This document shows positions 48,461 through 57,900 of a stretch of DNA of 64,000 bases, in pieces. The position numbers were made by a program, and so were the translations under genes. Positions within the stretch are counted from its first letter, which is position 1; every line of letters starts with the position of its first letter. The notes under the pieces were generated by a model. The model had not been told where the DNA came from. It saw nothing but the letters and a program-made list of their open reading frames with translations, and did no database searches. The stretch is from Bacillota bacterium (GTDB taxonomy: Bacteria; Bacillota; UBA5301; Bu52), in NCBI GenBank assembly GCA_014896355.1, contig JADBKO010000001.1, forward strand, positions 41,710-105,709, read 5' to 3'.

Positions 48461-48489
48461 CATATTTCCCCGGGGCCTGCCATATATAT
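48461..48489 (+). promoter_or_regulatory. Candidate sigma-E promoter of the spoIIIA operon
   Basis: CATATTT (48461-48467), 13 bases, CATATATAT (48481-48489). This resembles the sigma-E pattern (ATATT-type -35, 13-15 bases, CATAcaaT-type -10), and the A+T islands stand out in G+C-rich DNA. It lies 67 bases before spoIIIAA. spoIIIA is a known sigma-E operon in Bacillus. Confidence 0.55.
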
Positions 48490-48555
48490 CCATTCGAGCC
48501 CACTTGGACGGGCCCATACCGCCACGGAGCTGACCGGAGGAGGAGGGAGATCCCG

Positions 48556-49617
48556 ATGTCCATGCCGCAGCCTGCCGGCCTACCTCCCTGGGAACAGATC
48601 TGCGCCTATTTCCCGGAGCGCCTGCGGATGGCCTGCCTGGCCTTGCCTGCGTCACAGGTGCAGGATGCCGAGGAGATCCGCCTCCGCACAGGCCAGCCCA
48701 TCGCCGTCACCCGCGGCGGCAGGCCTTACCTCTTGACCGCTGGCGGGCTGTCCCTTTTCCCCGGCCCGGGGCAACCGGGGATCCGCGTCACGGCCGGAGA
48801 GCTGTCAACGTGCCTACGCGCCCTGACCCGTGCGTCTCTTTTTGCCGTGGAAGACCAGCTGCTGCAGGGATTTTTGACCCTCCCCGGTGGCCATCGCGTC
48901 GGCATCGGCGGGATGTTTTTCCTGGACCGGGACGGCCGGGCGGGGGTGCGGCACATCAGTTCCCTGAACCTGCGCCTGCACCGGCCCCTGCCCGGCGCTG
49001 CCGGCGCCGTCCTGCCCTTTTTGTGGCCTGACCCGGGACACCGGCCGTTTTCGGCCCTGATCCTTTCCCCGCCCGGCGCGGGGAAGACCACCCTGTTGCG
49101 GGAGCTGGCCCGGCGCCTGAGCTATGGGGATCCTGCCGCCGGGCGGGTGCCTTTGCGGGTGGGGATCGTGGACGAGCGCGGCGAGATCAGCGGGCCTGCC
49201 GACGGCGTGCCCACTTTTGACCTGGGCCCCCATTCCGACGTGGTCCTGGGCCTGCCCAAGGGCCGGGCGTTCCTGCATCTTTTGCGGAGCCTGGCGCCGG
49301 ACGTGGTGGTCCTGGATGAGCTGGGACAGGCTCAGGAGGAGGAAGTTCTGGAGCAGGCCGCTGCCAGCGGCGTGTCCCTTCTGGCTTCCGCCCATGCTGC
49401 CACTGCCGCCGAGGCCCGCTGCCGCCCGGGACTGAGGCGGCTTTTGAGCGGTGGCGCCTTTCAGCGGCTGGTGATTCTGGACAGCCTGGACGGTCCCGGA
49501 AGCCTGGCGGCGGTCCTGGACGGGGAGGACCGTGTTCTTTACCTGCGGCCCGGCTCACAGGGGCGGAAGCCCTTCGCAGAGCCCCCACTCCGGCAGTCGG
49601 GGAGGAACTTGCGATGA
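48556..49617 (+). CDS. spoIIIAA: Stage III sporulation protein AA (secretion-type ATPase)
   Basis: Mother-cell ATPase of the SpoIIIA-SpoIIQ feeding-tube channel, related to type II/IV secretion ATPases. Walker A PPGAGKTT at 172-179, LGIVDERGEI-like VGIVDERGEISG, Walker B VVVLDELG. 353 residues. ATG with GGAGGAGGGAG upstream. First gene of an eight-gene operon with overlapping or close-set frames. Confidence 0.95.
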   Translation: MSMPQPAGLPPWEQICAYFPERLRMACLALPASQVQDAEEIRLRTGQPIAVTRGGRPYLLTAGGLSLFPGPGQPGIRVTAGELSTCLRALTRASLFAVEDQLLQGFLTLPGGHRVGIGGMFFLDRDGRAGVRHISSLNLRLHRPLPGAAGAVLPFLWPDPGHRPFSALILSPPGAGKTTLLRELARRLSYGDPAAGRVPLRVGIVDERGEISGPADGVPTFDLGPHSDVVLGLPKGRAFLHLLRSLAPDVVVLDELGQAQEEEVLEQAAASGVSLLASAHAATAAEARCRPGLRRLLSGGAFQRLVILDSLDGPGSLAAVLDGEDRVLYLRPGSQGRKPFAEPPLRQSGRNLR

Positions 49618-50138
49618 TGCTCCTGAAGGCGTTGGGGGCCCTGGGCGTGGTGGCCGGTGGGACGTTGGCCGGCTGGCTGGCAAGGCAGCGGGTGATACGG
49701 CGACCCCGGGATTTGGAGGATCTACGGGCGGCCCTTCACATGATGGAAACGGAGGTCGGTTATGCCCTGACACCGCTGCCTTCCGCCATGGAGGGAGTGG
49801 GCCGCCGGGTGGGGGGCACCGCCGGAGACCTCCTGACCACCGCAGGCCGGATCCTGGGAAGGAACCCTGCGGCAGGAGGAAGCGCGGCCTGGCGGCACGC
49901 AGTTCATCTGGTGCGCGGGTCCCTGAGCCTAAACAACGCCGATCTTCTCATCGTGGACCAGCTTTTTGCCTACTTGGGCGACACCGGCCGCGAAGACCAG
50001 TTGAAGCACCTGCAGCTGGCCCAGAGCCGGCTTTTGCGCCAGGAGGAGGAGGCCCGGCGGCAGCAGGCCGCCTACGGGCGGCTCTATTTCTATCTGGGGT
50101 TCGCCGGAGGCGCAGCGCTGGCCCTGCTGTTGTGGTAA
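49614..50138 (+). CDS. spoIIIAB: Stage III sporulation protein AB
   Basis: Membrane protein with fold similarity to GspF, part of the forespore channel. N-terminal helix (LGALGVVAGGTLAGWLA), conserved DLEDLRAALHMMETEVGYALTPLP (split around residue 45), and a C-terminal helix (YFYLGFAGGAALALLLW). 174 residues. Its ATG overlaps the spoIIIAA stop by four bases. Confidence 0.94.
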   Translation: MMLLKALGALGVVAGGTLAGWLARQRVIRRPRDLEDLRAALHMMETEVGYALTPLPSAMEGVGRRVGGTAGDLLTTAGRILGRNPAAGGSAAWRHAVHLVRGSLSLNNADLLIVDQLFAYLGDTGREDQLKHLQLAQSRLLRQEEEARRQQAAYGRLYFYLGFAGGAALALLLW

Positions 50139-50156
50139 AGCGGAGGTGGAAGCGCG

Positions 50157-50351
50157 GTGGATATCGGGGTGATCTTCCGCATCGCCGGCCTGGGCATCTT
50201 GATCGCCGTTTTCAGCATCGTCCTGCGCCAGGCGGGAAAAGACGAACAGGCCCAGCTGCTTACCCTGGCAGGCTTGGTATTGGTGATGATGATGGTGCTC
50301 CAGCTCATCTCCCAGCTGTTCCGTCAGATCCAGCTCATCTTTGGTTTCTGA
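50157..50351 (+). CDS. spoIIIAC: Stage III sporulation protein AC
   Basis: 64-residue membrane protein with two helices; conserved IFRIAGLGILIAVFSIVL and AGKDEQAQLLTLAG. GTG start behind GGAGG. Its stop overlaps spoIIIAD by one base (TGATG). Family length 65-68. Confidence 0.94.
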   Translation: MDIGVIFRIAGLGILIAVFSIVLRQAGKDEQAQLLTLAGLVLVMMMVLQLISQLFRQIQLIFGF

Positions 50352-50758
50352 TGGGGGGATCCCGGGTGGTTGCCGTACAACTGGTGGGCGTGGCCGTGCT
50401 GGTGACCGTCCTTCTGGCATTTCTCCGGCCCCTGCGCCCGGAGCTGTCCTTGGGCACCGGGCTTGCCGCAGCGCTGGTCGTGGCCTTGTTTTTTCTGCCC
50501 CAGGTGGGCCAGGTGGTGCGGCTGTTGGAGAGCCTGGCCACCCAGGCAGGCCTGGACCCCCTGTATTTGCGCACCATCTTGAAAATCATCGGCATCGCCT
50601 ATCTGGTGGGGTTTGCCTCCCAACTCAGCCGTGACGCAGGGGAGAGGGCCTTGGCGGAGACGGTGGAATTCGCCGGCAAGGCGTTGATTCTGGTGGCAGC
50701 GCTGCCGGTGTTCTACGCGGTGCTGTCCTCCTTGTTGAGCTTCATGCCGCACCGCTAG
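50351..50758 (+). CDS. spoIIIAD: Stage III sporulation protein AD
   Basis: 135-residue polytopic membrane protein related to SpoIIIAC, with YLRTILKIIGIAYLVGFASQL and DAGERALAETVEFAGKALIL regions. ATG 50351 overlaps the spoIIIAC stop; GTG 50366 would remove five residues. The following gap (50759-50837) shows no gene. Confidence 0.94.
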   Translation: MGGSRVVAVQLVGVAVLVTVLLAFLRPLRPELSLGTGLAAALVVALFFLPQVGQVVRLLESLATQAGLDPLYLRTILKIIGIAYLVGFASQLSRDAGERALAETVEFAGKALILVAALPVFYAVLSSLLSFMPHR

Positions 50759-50837
50759 GCGGTTACGGCGGGGGACACAGCGTTCGGGTAAGGTTCCCGG
50801 GAAGCGGGGTGCAGGCCGGGATGGAAATGCAGCCGGG

Positions 50838-52097
50838 GTGGGAGAATCCAACCCCATGATGCCGGTACCGGGGAGATGCGGCGCCGGGACCGGGCGGCCG
50901 TGGGCCCGCTTTGCCGTGCTGCTTCTGGTCGCCGGCCTGACCGTTCTGGGGGGTTGGGGGAGAGTTTCCGCTGCCGGGACGGATCAGGCGGCAGCCCCGG
51001 CGCCGGAGGAAACCGCAAGCTGGGTACAAGAGCAGCTCGAGGGCCTGGATTTGCACGCGCTCCAGGAAAAAGCCCGCCAGCTTCAACAGGAGCTGGGCCG
51101 CCCTGTGCCCGGCCTAGATTGGGAGGCTCTGCGCAGTCAACCTTTATCCGGCGGGCTTTTGGAGCCGCGCGCCGCGTTGCAGGCCCTGGCCGGGTACCTG
51201 CTGCGCGAACTGTGGGGGAATGCGGTTCTTCTGGTCCAACTGGTGGTTTTGGCGGTGCTTTTGGCCTTTCTGGAGAACCTGGCCCAGGCTCTGGGACCCC
51301 GGTCTTTTCAGGAGGCGGCGTTCTTGGTGGCGTACCTGGCCCTGGCGCTGCTGGCCCTGGGGAGCTTCCAGAAAGTGTTGGCCTTTGTGGATCGCAGCAT
51401 TCAGGACATGGTGGGCCTCGTGCAGGCCCTGGTACCGGCCTTCGGGAGCCTGCTGATGGCCGCCGGCAGCATCAGCGGCAGCGTGTTCATCAGCCCCCTG
51501 ATCCTGGCGGTGCTGGGCTTGCTCGGACAAGTGGTCAGCACGGTGGTCCTCCCCCTTTTCATGGTGGCAGCGGTGCTGGGGCTCATGGGGCATCTGTCGG
51601 AGCACTTCCCTTTGGGACGGCTGGCGGGACTGGCGCGTCAGGCGGGCCTGATCATCCTGGGCCTGGCGTTCACCTCGTTGCTGGGAGTCCTGCTGGTGCG
51701 TGGGGCCACGGCCCCTGTGGTGGACACGGTCTCCATCCGCAGTGGGAAATTCATGCTGAAACTGGTGCCGGTGGTGGGCAGCATGTTCGCGGATTCCTTG
51801 GAGGTCGTGGCCGGATACACCCAACTGGCCCGGGGCCTGGTGGGTGCGTTCGCCATGGGTGTGATCTTTTTTCTCAGTGCGATGCCGGTGCTGAAAACCG
51901 TGGCCCTCTTGTTCGTCTACCGCCTGACCGGCGCCTTGCTGCAACCGTTGGCCAATCCGCGTCTTTCCAAAGCCCTGGGCGAGATGGAAGGAGCCCTTCT
52001 GTTTCTGGCCATCACCACCGGCGTTGTGGCCATCCTGACCCTGATTTCTCTGTCCATGTTGGCAGGGGTGGGGAGCCTGGCCAACGGCTGGCGTTGA
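50838..52097 (+). CDS. spoIIIAE: Stage III sporulation protein AE
   Basis: Polytopic membrane core of the channel complex. A signal-like N-terminal helix (about 25-45), a coiled linker (EKARQLQQELGR), then about eight helices with PLILAVLGLLGQ, SGKFMLKLVPVVG and MLAGVGSLANGWR. 419 residues. Start is uncertain: GTG 50838 has no SD and ATG 50856 has only a distant GGGAG. A larger open frame in another reading frame here (50876-53002) is a G+C shadow. Confidence 0.93.
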   Translation: MGESNPMMPVPGRCGAGTGRPWARFAVLLLVAGLTVLGGWGRVSAAGTDQAAAPAPEETASWVQEQLEGLDLHALQEKARQLQQELGRPVPGLDWEALRSQPLSGGLLEPRAALQALAGYLLRELWGNAVLLVQLVVLAVLLAFLENLAQALGPRSFQEAAFLVAYLALALLALGSFQKVLAFVDRSIQDMVGLVQALVPAFGSLLMAAGSISGSVFISPLILAVLGLLGQVVSTVVLPLFMVAAVLGLMGHLSEHFPLGRLAGLARQAGLIILGLAFTSLLGVLLVRGATAPVVDTVSIRSGKFMLKLVPVVGSMFADSLEVVAGYTQLARGLVGAFAMGVIFFLSAMPVLKTVALLFVYRLTGALLQPLANPRLSKALGEMEGALLFLAITTGVVAILTLISLSMLAGVGSLANGWR

Positions 52098-52112
52098 AAG
52101 GGGGAAATCCGC

Positions 52113-52928
52113 GTGGACGTCCTGGCGGCGTGGACTCATCGGTTGGTGGTCCTGGTCCTGGCCCTGGTGGTCCTGGACCTGTTACTGCCGGAGGGGGATC
52201 TGCGCCGGTACGTGCGCCTCAGCTTCGGCGTGGTGCTGATTGGCGTGGTCGTTGGGCCGGTGTTGAGCTTCCTGGGCCGGGATTGGCCGGCCATGGTCCA
52301 GGCGGGCCGCGATCTTACCGCTTGGATCAGCAGTCCGAGCCAGCCAGGCGCCGGTCCCGCGCCGCTAGGGGAGCCGGCAGTGTTGCCGCCGGCCCGGTCG
52401 GAGGGGGCTGCGGCCGTGGTCGCGCGCCAGGTGGAGCAGCTGTACACCTGGCGGGTGGCCCGCATGGTGGAGCGATGGCTGGGGGTGGTGGACGGCCGCT
52501 GGGTTCCCTGGGTGGAAGCGGAGGCCGGTTCCGACGGGGAGTTGCAGGCTGTGCGGGTCCACCTGATGCCCCGCCAAGGGACCATCCCTCTGGCGGAGAC
52601 GTTTCCCGCTGCAACCGGTCGGTCCACGCCGCCCACGGGCCCCGGGGCACCCGGGCCCAGCTCAGGTCCGCAGATTGCGCCGGTGGCGCCGGCAGGGTTG
52701 GGTCCGGCTGGCGCCATAAGGCCTGTGTATCCGGTGCGGATCGGTACCATCGGACCAGGAACGGACCGGATGCAGGAGAGGAAGACCCGCCCGCCGGCCG
52801 GGGCGGGGGCTGCCCAGGCAACCCCGCAGATCCCGGACTCTGTGGTGCGCAGAGTGCGCCAGGATGTGGCCCGCTGGCTCGGGATCTCCGAGCAACGGGT
52901 GCACGTGGACGGAAGCGCGGGTCTGTAA
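52113..52928 (+). CDS. spoIIIAF: Stage III sporulation protein AF
   Basis: Two N-terminal helices with LLLPEGDLRRYVRLSFGVVLIGVVVGPVLSF (in two pieces), then an extracellular-side domain ending VRQDVARWLGISEQRVHV. A Pro/Gly-rich insertion around residues 165-225 lengthens it to 271 residues against about 200 in Bacillus. GTG start after AAAGGGGGA. Followed by a 70-base gap. Confidence 0.9.
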   Translation: MDVLAAWTHRLVVLVLALVVLDLLLPEGDLRRYVRLSFGVVLIGVVVGPVLSFLGRDWPAMVQAGRDLTAWISSPSQPGAGPAPLGEPAVLPPARSEGAAAVVARQVEQLYTWRVARMVERWLGVVDGRWVPWVEAEAGSDGELQAVRVHLMPRQGTIPLAETFPAATGRSTPPTGPGAPGPSSGPQIAPVAPAGLGPAGAIRPVYPVRIGTIGPGTDRMQERKTRPPAGAGAAQATPQIPDSVVRRVRQDVARWLGISEQRVHVDGSAGL

Positions 52929-52998
52929 AGGGGCCGGCCGCCTGGGCGAAGGCAAAGGGGAGACTGCTGCGGGCGGCCATTGTGGAGGGTCGGGAGGC

Positions 52999-53811
52999 AT
53001 GAATTGGCAAAGCATCTGGCAGTGGCTCAAAGGTGGTTGGGTGCACCCAGACTGGCGCCGGCCGACACCCTGGGCGGAGCAGGGCGAAGGCCCCGTGGCA
53101 AAGGGGGGATCGGGCCTGCGCGAACCCGGCGCGGAACGGGGCCCCGGGGGAGGACTTTGGCGATGGGGAGGGACTGCCGCCCTTCTTCTGGTGGGGATGG
53201 GGATTCTGCTCTTGTGGCTGGCCAGCCTGCAGCCGCCGGCTCCGGGCCGCGGGCCGGGGCAAGAGGCGTCGTCCCGCAGCCAGGACTTCGACTCACCCCT
53301 CGCAGGCCTGCCCAAGGCGGGTGAGCAGGGAGCGGCATCCGGTTCGGGAGCTCCTGTTTGGGACGCCCCTGCGGAGCCGGGAGCGGGAGCCCAGCAACTG
53401 GCCATGATGGAGGCCTACCGGAGACAGCTGGAGGAACGCCTGGCCCGCATCCTCAGCCAGGTGGAAGGTGCCGGCCAGGTCAGTGTGGAGGTGGCGTTAG
53501 CCAGCGGTACGGAAATGGAATACGCCTGGAAGGAGTCGCATACACAACGGCAGACTGTGGAGAACGATGGCAACGGCGGCCGCCGACAAATCGACGAGAC
53601 CACCCGGAACCGGGACGTGGAGATGGCCAGCTCCGGATCGGGCCAGCAGCCGGTCCTGCAGGAAGCCCGGCCGCCGGCCGTGGCCGGCGTGCTGGTCTTG
53701 GCAGACGGAGCCGCTGATGCAGCAGTGAGCTACAACCTCAGCCAGGCGGTGCAGACCCTTCTGCATCTGCCGGCCCACAGGGTGCAGGTGCTGGCGCGCC
53801 GGGCCCGGTAG
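52999..53811 (+). CDS. spoIIIAG: Stage III sporulation protein AG
   Basis: Ring-forming channel subunit related to secretin/EscJ rings. One membrane helix (ALLLVGMGILLLWLASL, about 58-75), a disordered linker, then a ring-building motif domain with LEERLARILSQVEGAGQVSVEV and QEARPPAVAGVLVLADGA and VQTLLHLPAHRVQVL. 270 residues. ATG 52999 has GGAGGG 10 bases upstream; the open frame begins earlier in spoIIIAF but is not needed. Confidence 0.93.
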   Translation: MNWQSIWQWLKGGWVHPDWRRPTPWAEQGEGPVAKGGSGLREPGAERGPGGGLWRWGGTAALLLVGMGILLLWLASLQPPAPGRGPGQEASSRSQDFDSPLAGLPKAGEQGAASGSGAPVWDAPAEPGAGAQQLAMMEAYRRQLEERLARILSQVEGAGQVSVEVALASGTEMEYAWKESHTQRQTVENDGNGGRRQIDETTRNRDVEMASSGSGQQPVLQEARPPAVAGVLVLADGAADAAVSYNLSQAVQTLLHLPAHRVQVLARRAR

Positions 53812-53877
53812 AGCTCCGGCAGAGCTCCGGCGCGCGACGAGAGCGCAAGGAAAGGAGGTGCGGCAGCCTGCAACGCG

Positions 53878-54645
53878 GTGGGGGCTGCGTTGGCAGGCGG
53901 CACGGCCATGGAGACTTATGGAAACCGTGGGGAGAGCAGTGGGAAGCGGCTGGGCGGATCCCCGGTGCGCGCACGGCCGGCCGCGTTCCCCAGCAGGCTC
54001 TCCTGGTGGCGGATCGCCCTGCCCTTGGCGTTGGGGGCCTTGATCATGTGGGTGGGATCCACCTGGATCACCCCTGAGCCGGAGGCTGTCAAGGGGCCTG
54101 CGCCAACCGCGCATCAGGCTCCTGCTGCCTCGCAGCCTGGGGCGGCGCCGCAGGCGGATACAGCCGCCGAGGAGGATGCAGCCGCGGCGCTGCCGACAGT
54201 GGTTCCAACGGCAGGCCAGCAGACCCCGGCGGCTTCCGCCGCGCCGGTTTCGCCGGGCGCCGACACCCGGGGCCTGGGCACCCGCAGCGGGGCCCCCGGC
54301 GACAGCTTCTATCTGGAATACCGCCTGGAGCGGGACCGGCTGCGCAGCAGCGAAATGGAGATCCTGGAGAAGCTTTTGGACGATCCCGGGCTCAGCGAGG
54401 AAAACCGGACCCGGGTCCAGAGCCGTATGATGGCTCTGCTCTCCGCCCAGGAAACTGAGAGCAATTTGGAGAACCTGCTGGCAGCCCAGGGGTACAGCCC
54501 GGCTGTGGTCTTTTTGCAGGGAGCCGGCGTTACAGTGGTGGTGGGGGGCACGCCCCTGAGCTCCGGGGACGCCACCCGCATCGGGGAATTGGTGGCCCGC
54601 ACCGCCAGCGTACCACCGCAGAACGTGGTGGTCATGGAGCGCTGA
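53878..54645 (+). CDS. spoIIIAH: Stage III sporulation protein AH
   Basis: Channel ring subunit that binds forespore SpoIIQ. Membrane helix (WRIALPLALGALIMWVG, about 44-60), a long Ala/Pro-rich linker, then the YscJ-like domain FYLEYRLERDRLRSSEMEIL, LLAAQGYSPAVVFLQGAGVTVVV and PQNVVVMER. 255 residues. The AGGAGG SD lies 17 bases before GTG 53878, a poor spacing, so the start is uncertain (ATG 53908 is possible). Confidence 0.9.
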   Translation: MGAALAGGTAMETYGNRGESSGKRLGGSPVRARPAAFPSRLSWWRIALPLALGALIMWVGSTWITPEPEAVKGPAPTAHQAPAASQPGAAPQADTAAEEDAAAALPTVVPTAGQQTPAASAAPVSPGADTRGLGTRSGAPGDSFYLEYRLERDRLRSSEMEILEKLLDDPGLSEENRTRVQSRMMALLSAQETESNLENLLAAQGYSPAVVFLQGAGVTVVVGGTPLSSGDATRIGELVARTASVPPQNVVVMER

Positions 54646-54837
54646 GCAGCCGGGATCTGGGCCGTGGCGGAAGGCCGGCCCCAGGCAGGAGATCGGCCGG
54701 GGACGGAGAAATATGGGGTCCGGTGAGGGGCCTGTCTAAACGGGCGGAGAACGGGCAGGATATTTCTGTCTGTCCGCGGAACTTATGTCAGCGGGAAATG
54801 GCAAGCCAGATTCGCTACAGCCAGGAGGGTCCTGCAT

Positions 54838-55371
54838 TTGAACGTTCGTGAGATCAAGCAGCTGGTCCGGCTGTTGGACGGCACCGACGTGGCAGAGCTG
54901 AGCATCGAAACCGGCGACATGAAGATCGTCCTCAAGAGGCAGACCTCGCCGGGGCCCGCAGCGGTGGGCCAGGCTTTGACTGAAACGGTGCCACCTTCTT
55001 CGGCTGCCGGATCTGTTTCCAACCCCGGCGCAGGCGCCACGGGTGCTGCCGCAGCGTCTGTACCGGCGCCGGTGGCCCCCCCGACCGCTGCTTCGCAGGC
55101 TGCCACGCCAGGCCCGGCTGGGAGCAGCCGTCTTATTCAAATCACCGCCCCCATGGTGGGTACGTTCTACCGGTCGCCGTCTCCTGACGCGGAGCCCTAT
55201 GTTCAGCCGGGCGAAGAGATCAACGTGGGCCAGCCTCTCTGCATCATCGAGGCCATGAAACTCATGAATGAGATCGAGTCGGAGGTGGCCGGCCGCATCG
55301 TGGCCGTTCTGGTGGAAAACGGCCAGCCCGTGGAGTACGGCCAGCCTTTGTTCACCGTAGAGCCCCGGTAA
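54838..55371 (+). CDS. accB: Biotin carboxyl carrier protein of acetyl-CoA carboxylase
   Basis: Carries biotin for malonyl-CoA synthesis. N-terminal [20 protein letters not shown], a flexible Ala/Pro linker (about 40-97) and a biotinyl domain with K141 in [10 protein letters not shown]. 177 residues. TTG start with AGGAGGG 8 bases upstream. The preceding 192-base gap (54646-54837) has a small hairpin (GCCTGT/ACGGGC, about 54731) and no clear promoter. Confidence 0.95.
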   Translation: MNVREIKQLVRLLDGTDVAELSIETGDMKIVLKRQTSPGPAAVGQALTETVPPSSAAGSVSNPGAGATGAAAASVPAPVAPPTAASQAATPGPAGSSRLIQITAPMVGTFYRSPSPDAEPYVQPGEEINVGQPLCIIEAMKLMNEIESEVAGRIVAVLVENGQPVEYGQPLFTVEPR

Positions 55372-55400
55372 TTCCCGGGCAGGCAAGGGGAGAACTGTTT

Positions 55401-56774
55401 TTGTTCAACAAGATCTTGGTGGCCAACCGGGGTGAGATCGCGCTGCGGGTCATGCGCGCGTGCCGGGAGCTGGGGATCCGCACCGTGGCCATCTACTCCG
55501 AGGCCGATCGGGATGCTTGGCACGTGCAATACGCCGATGAATCGTTCTGTGTAGGTCCAGCTCCGGCCACCCAAAGCTACCTGAACATCCCGAACATCAT
55601 CAGCGCAGCGTTGCTGACAGGTGTGGATGCGATCCATCCCGGCTATGGGTTTCTTTCGGAAAACGCTCACTTTGCGGAGATCTGCGAAACTCATCACCTG
55701 AAGTTCATCGGGCCGCCGGCAGCAGCCATCGAGAAAATGGGGGACAAGGCCCAGGCCAAGAAGACCATGCGGGAAGCCGGCGTGCCGGTGATCCCGGGCA
55801 GCGACGGCCCGGTGGAGGACGAGGACCAGGCGCTGGCCGTGGCCCGGGAGATCGGCTATCCCGTGATCGTCAAGGCGGCGGCCGGAGGCGGCGGCCGGGG
55901 CATGCGGCTGGCCCGCGGCGCCGACGAGCTACGCAAAGCTCTACGCATGGCCAAGATCGAGGCCGAGGCGTCCTTCGGGAACCCCGAAGTGTATGTGGAG
56001 AAGTACCTGGAGGATCCGCGGCACATCGAAATCCAAGTTCTCGTAGACGAGCATGGGCATGGCGTCAGCCTGGGGGAACGGGATTGCTCCTTGCAAAGAC
56101 GGCACCAAAAGCTCCTGGAGGAGGCGCCCTCCACCGTCCTCACGCCAGGCCAGCGGCAGTCCATGGGCGAGGCCTCCGTACGGGGAGCCCTGGCGGTGGG
56201 CTACACCAATGCGGGCACCATCGAATATCTGGTGGACCGGCACGGGCGTTTCTACTTCATGGAGATGAATACCCGCATCCAGGTGGAGCATCCCGTCACA
56301 GAATGGGTCACCGGCATCGATCTCGTCAAGGAGCAAATCCGCATTGCCGCCGGAGAGCCCCTGGGCTATGAGCAGGAGGACATCGGCCTCATGGGCCACG
56401 CCATTGAATGCCGCATCAATGCCGAGGACCCCGACCGCAACTTCATGCCTTCACCCGGGAAGATCAAGCGCTTCCTGCCACCGGGCGGGCCGGGGGTCCG
56501 GCTGGACACCGCCGCCTACCCCGGCTACGTGGTACCGCCTTTTTACGATTCGCTGGTGGCGAAGCTCATCACCTGGGGGAACACGCGGGAAGAGGCCATT
56601 GCCCGCATGGAGCGGGCATTGAGGGAGTTTGTGGTGGAGGGTATCCGGACCACGATCCCGCTTCACCGGCGGGTCATCGAGGATGCGGCATACCGGCGGG
56701 GCGAAGTGACCACCGAGTTCCTGCAGCGGTTTCTTGATGGGGAGAAGCGGGCCGATGAAGAGAAGCGGGCCTGA
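55401..56774 (+). CDS. accC: Biotin carboxylase of acetyl-CoA carboxylase
   Basis: ATP-grasp enzyme carboxylating biotin on AccB. N-terminal [21 protein letters not shown] loop [25 protein letters not shown] and [15 protein letters not shown]. 457 residues. TTG start after AAGGGGAG. Pairs with accB, 29 bases upstream, as in Bacillus; the carboxyltransferase genes accA and accD are elsewhere. Confidence 0.96.
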   Translation: MFNKILVANRGEIALRVMRACRELGIRTVAIYSEADRDAWHVQYADESFCVGPAPATQSYLNIPNIISAALLTGVDAIHPGYGFLSENAHFAEICETHHLKFIGPPAAAIEKMGDKAQAKKTMREAGVPVIPGSDGPVEDEDQALAVAREIGYPVIVKAAAGGGGRGMRLARGADELRKALRMAKIEAEASFGNPEVYVEKYLEDPRHIEIQVLVDEHGHGVSLGERDCSLQRRHQKLLEEAPSTVLTPGQRQSMGEASVRGALAVGYTNAGTIEYLVDRHGRFYFMEMNTRIQVEHPVTEWVTGIDLVKEQIRIAAGEPLGYEQEDIGLMGHAIECRINAEDPDRNFMPSPGKIKRFLPPGGPGVRLDTAAYPGYVVPPFYDSLVAKLITWGNTREEAIARMERALREFVVEGIRTTIPLHRRVIEDAAYRRGEVTTEFLQRFLDGEKRADEEKRA

Positions 56775-56831
56775 GCCAGGAGCGGGACGCCGTGGAGGCG
56801 GCGAGCTGCTTGGCCAGAAAACTGATCGGGG

Positions 56832-57227
56832 GTGCTGGGAGTGGAAGAGCAAGCCAACCGCAACGATTATGGGGTGATCCGCATTGCGGACGAGGTGGTG
56901 GGAGTCATCGCCGGCCTGGCCGCCACGGAAGTCAAAGGCATTGCCGGGATGAGCGGTGGTTTGGCCGGTGGAATCTCGGATATTCTGGGGCGCAAGAACC
57001 TTTCCAAGGGGGTTAAGGTGGAGGTCGGCGAGCGGGAGGCTGCCGTAGATCTCTTTGTGGTGGTAGAATATGGCGTGCGGGTTCCCGAAGTGGCCTGGAA
57101 AGTGCAGGAGAACGTGAAGCGGGCCATTGAAAGCATGACAGGCCTTACGGTGGTAGAGGTCAACGTGCACGTGCAAGGGGTTCACTTGCCTCAGCAGACC
57201 AAGGAGGAGGAAGTGCGCGTCCACTGA
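56832..57227 (+). CDS. Asp23/Gls24 family envelope stress protein
   Basis: 131 residues with the Asp23 pattern VIRIADEVVGVIAGLAATEVKGIAGM (in two parts), a Gly-rich loop, AAVDLFVVVEYGVRVPEVAW and VEVNVHVQGVHL. Bacillus yqhY holds the same position after accC, where it is tied to acetyl-CoA carboxylase homeostasis. Next to amaP, the membrane anchor for such proteins. Start may be GTG 56832 or GTG 56841. Confidence 0.9.
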   Translation: MLGVEEQANRNDYGVIRIADEVVGVIAGLAATEVKGIAGMSGGLAGGISDILGRKNLSKGVKVEVGEREAAVDLFVVVEYGVRVPEVAWKVQENVKRAIESMTGLTVVEVNVHVQGVHLPQQTKEEEVRVH

Positions 57228-57275
57228 GCCCGCCCAGGACTCGGAGGCAACTCTCGGTAGGAAGGAGCCTGTCCC

Positions 57276-57821
57276 ATGCGAATACCCGAGCGAATCCTGG
57301 TATTCATTTCCGCAGTGTTCTTTCTGCTGGCCGCGGTCTTCTTCTTCGCTGTGGCCTTGGGATGGGATCCCCGCACAATAGTGCAGCCCCAGCTGGATTG
57401 GTTTGTGCTGAAAGCCCATTTCGAGGCGGGGACCGTGGGCCTCGTGGCGCTGCTCCTGGCCATCTGGGCGGCGCTGGCGGGCAGCTGGGGCGCAGGGCAG
57501 GAGCATTGGCTGGTGCAGGAATCCAGCCTGGGTCGAATCCAGATCAGTTTCCGCGCCGTCGAAGCCTTGGTGCGGCGGGCCGCCCGCGAGGTTCAGGGGA
57601 TCAAGGATGTGGAAACCGCCATTGGGATGAACCATGACCACAGGCTGCGGGTGCGGCTGATGGCCACGGTCTACCCGGACCTGAGCATTCCTGAGGTCTC
57701 GGAGCGACTGCAGCATCAGGTGGAGGAGTACCTGAAGAAGACTGTGGGTCTGGCGGCGGCCGTGGTGGAAGTGGCGGTTCGTACTGTAGCCGGGGAGACC
57801 CGCACCGCCCGCGTGGAGTGA
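57276..57821 (+). CDS. amaP: AmaP-like alkaline shock membrane anchor
   Basis: 181 residues. Two N-terminal membrane helices (ILVFISAVFFLLAAVFFFAVA and VGLVALLLAIWAAL) joined by about 35 residues, then an Asp23-like domain (RISFRAVEALVRRAAREVQGI pattern, VRLMATVYPDLSIPEVSERLQ). In Staphylococcus AmaP recruits Asp23 to the membrane. Sits between asp23 and the DUF2273 gene, the usual trio. Confidence 0.88.
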   Translation: MRIPERILVFISAVFFLLAAVFFFAVALGWDPRTIVQPQLDWFVLKAHFEAGTVGLVALLLAIWAALAGSWGAGQEHWLVQESSLGRIQISFRAVEALVRRAAREVQGIKDVETAIGMNHDHRLRVRLMATVYPDLSIPEVSERLQHQVEEYLKKTVGLAAAVVEVAVRTVAGETRTARVE

Positions 57822-57900
57822 CCAGGGATGTCATGCGGCAGCCGCAAACGGTGGGTCCGGGACCGGGAGCCGGCGGTTCCGGGAGGCTGGAGGTTCCGCC

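Noticed and set aside
50876..53002. A 708-codon + strand frame overlapping spoIIIAE and spoIIIAF
   Set aside because: Gly/Ala/Pro/Arg-rich out-of-frame translation of two clear genes; no domain and no suitable start.
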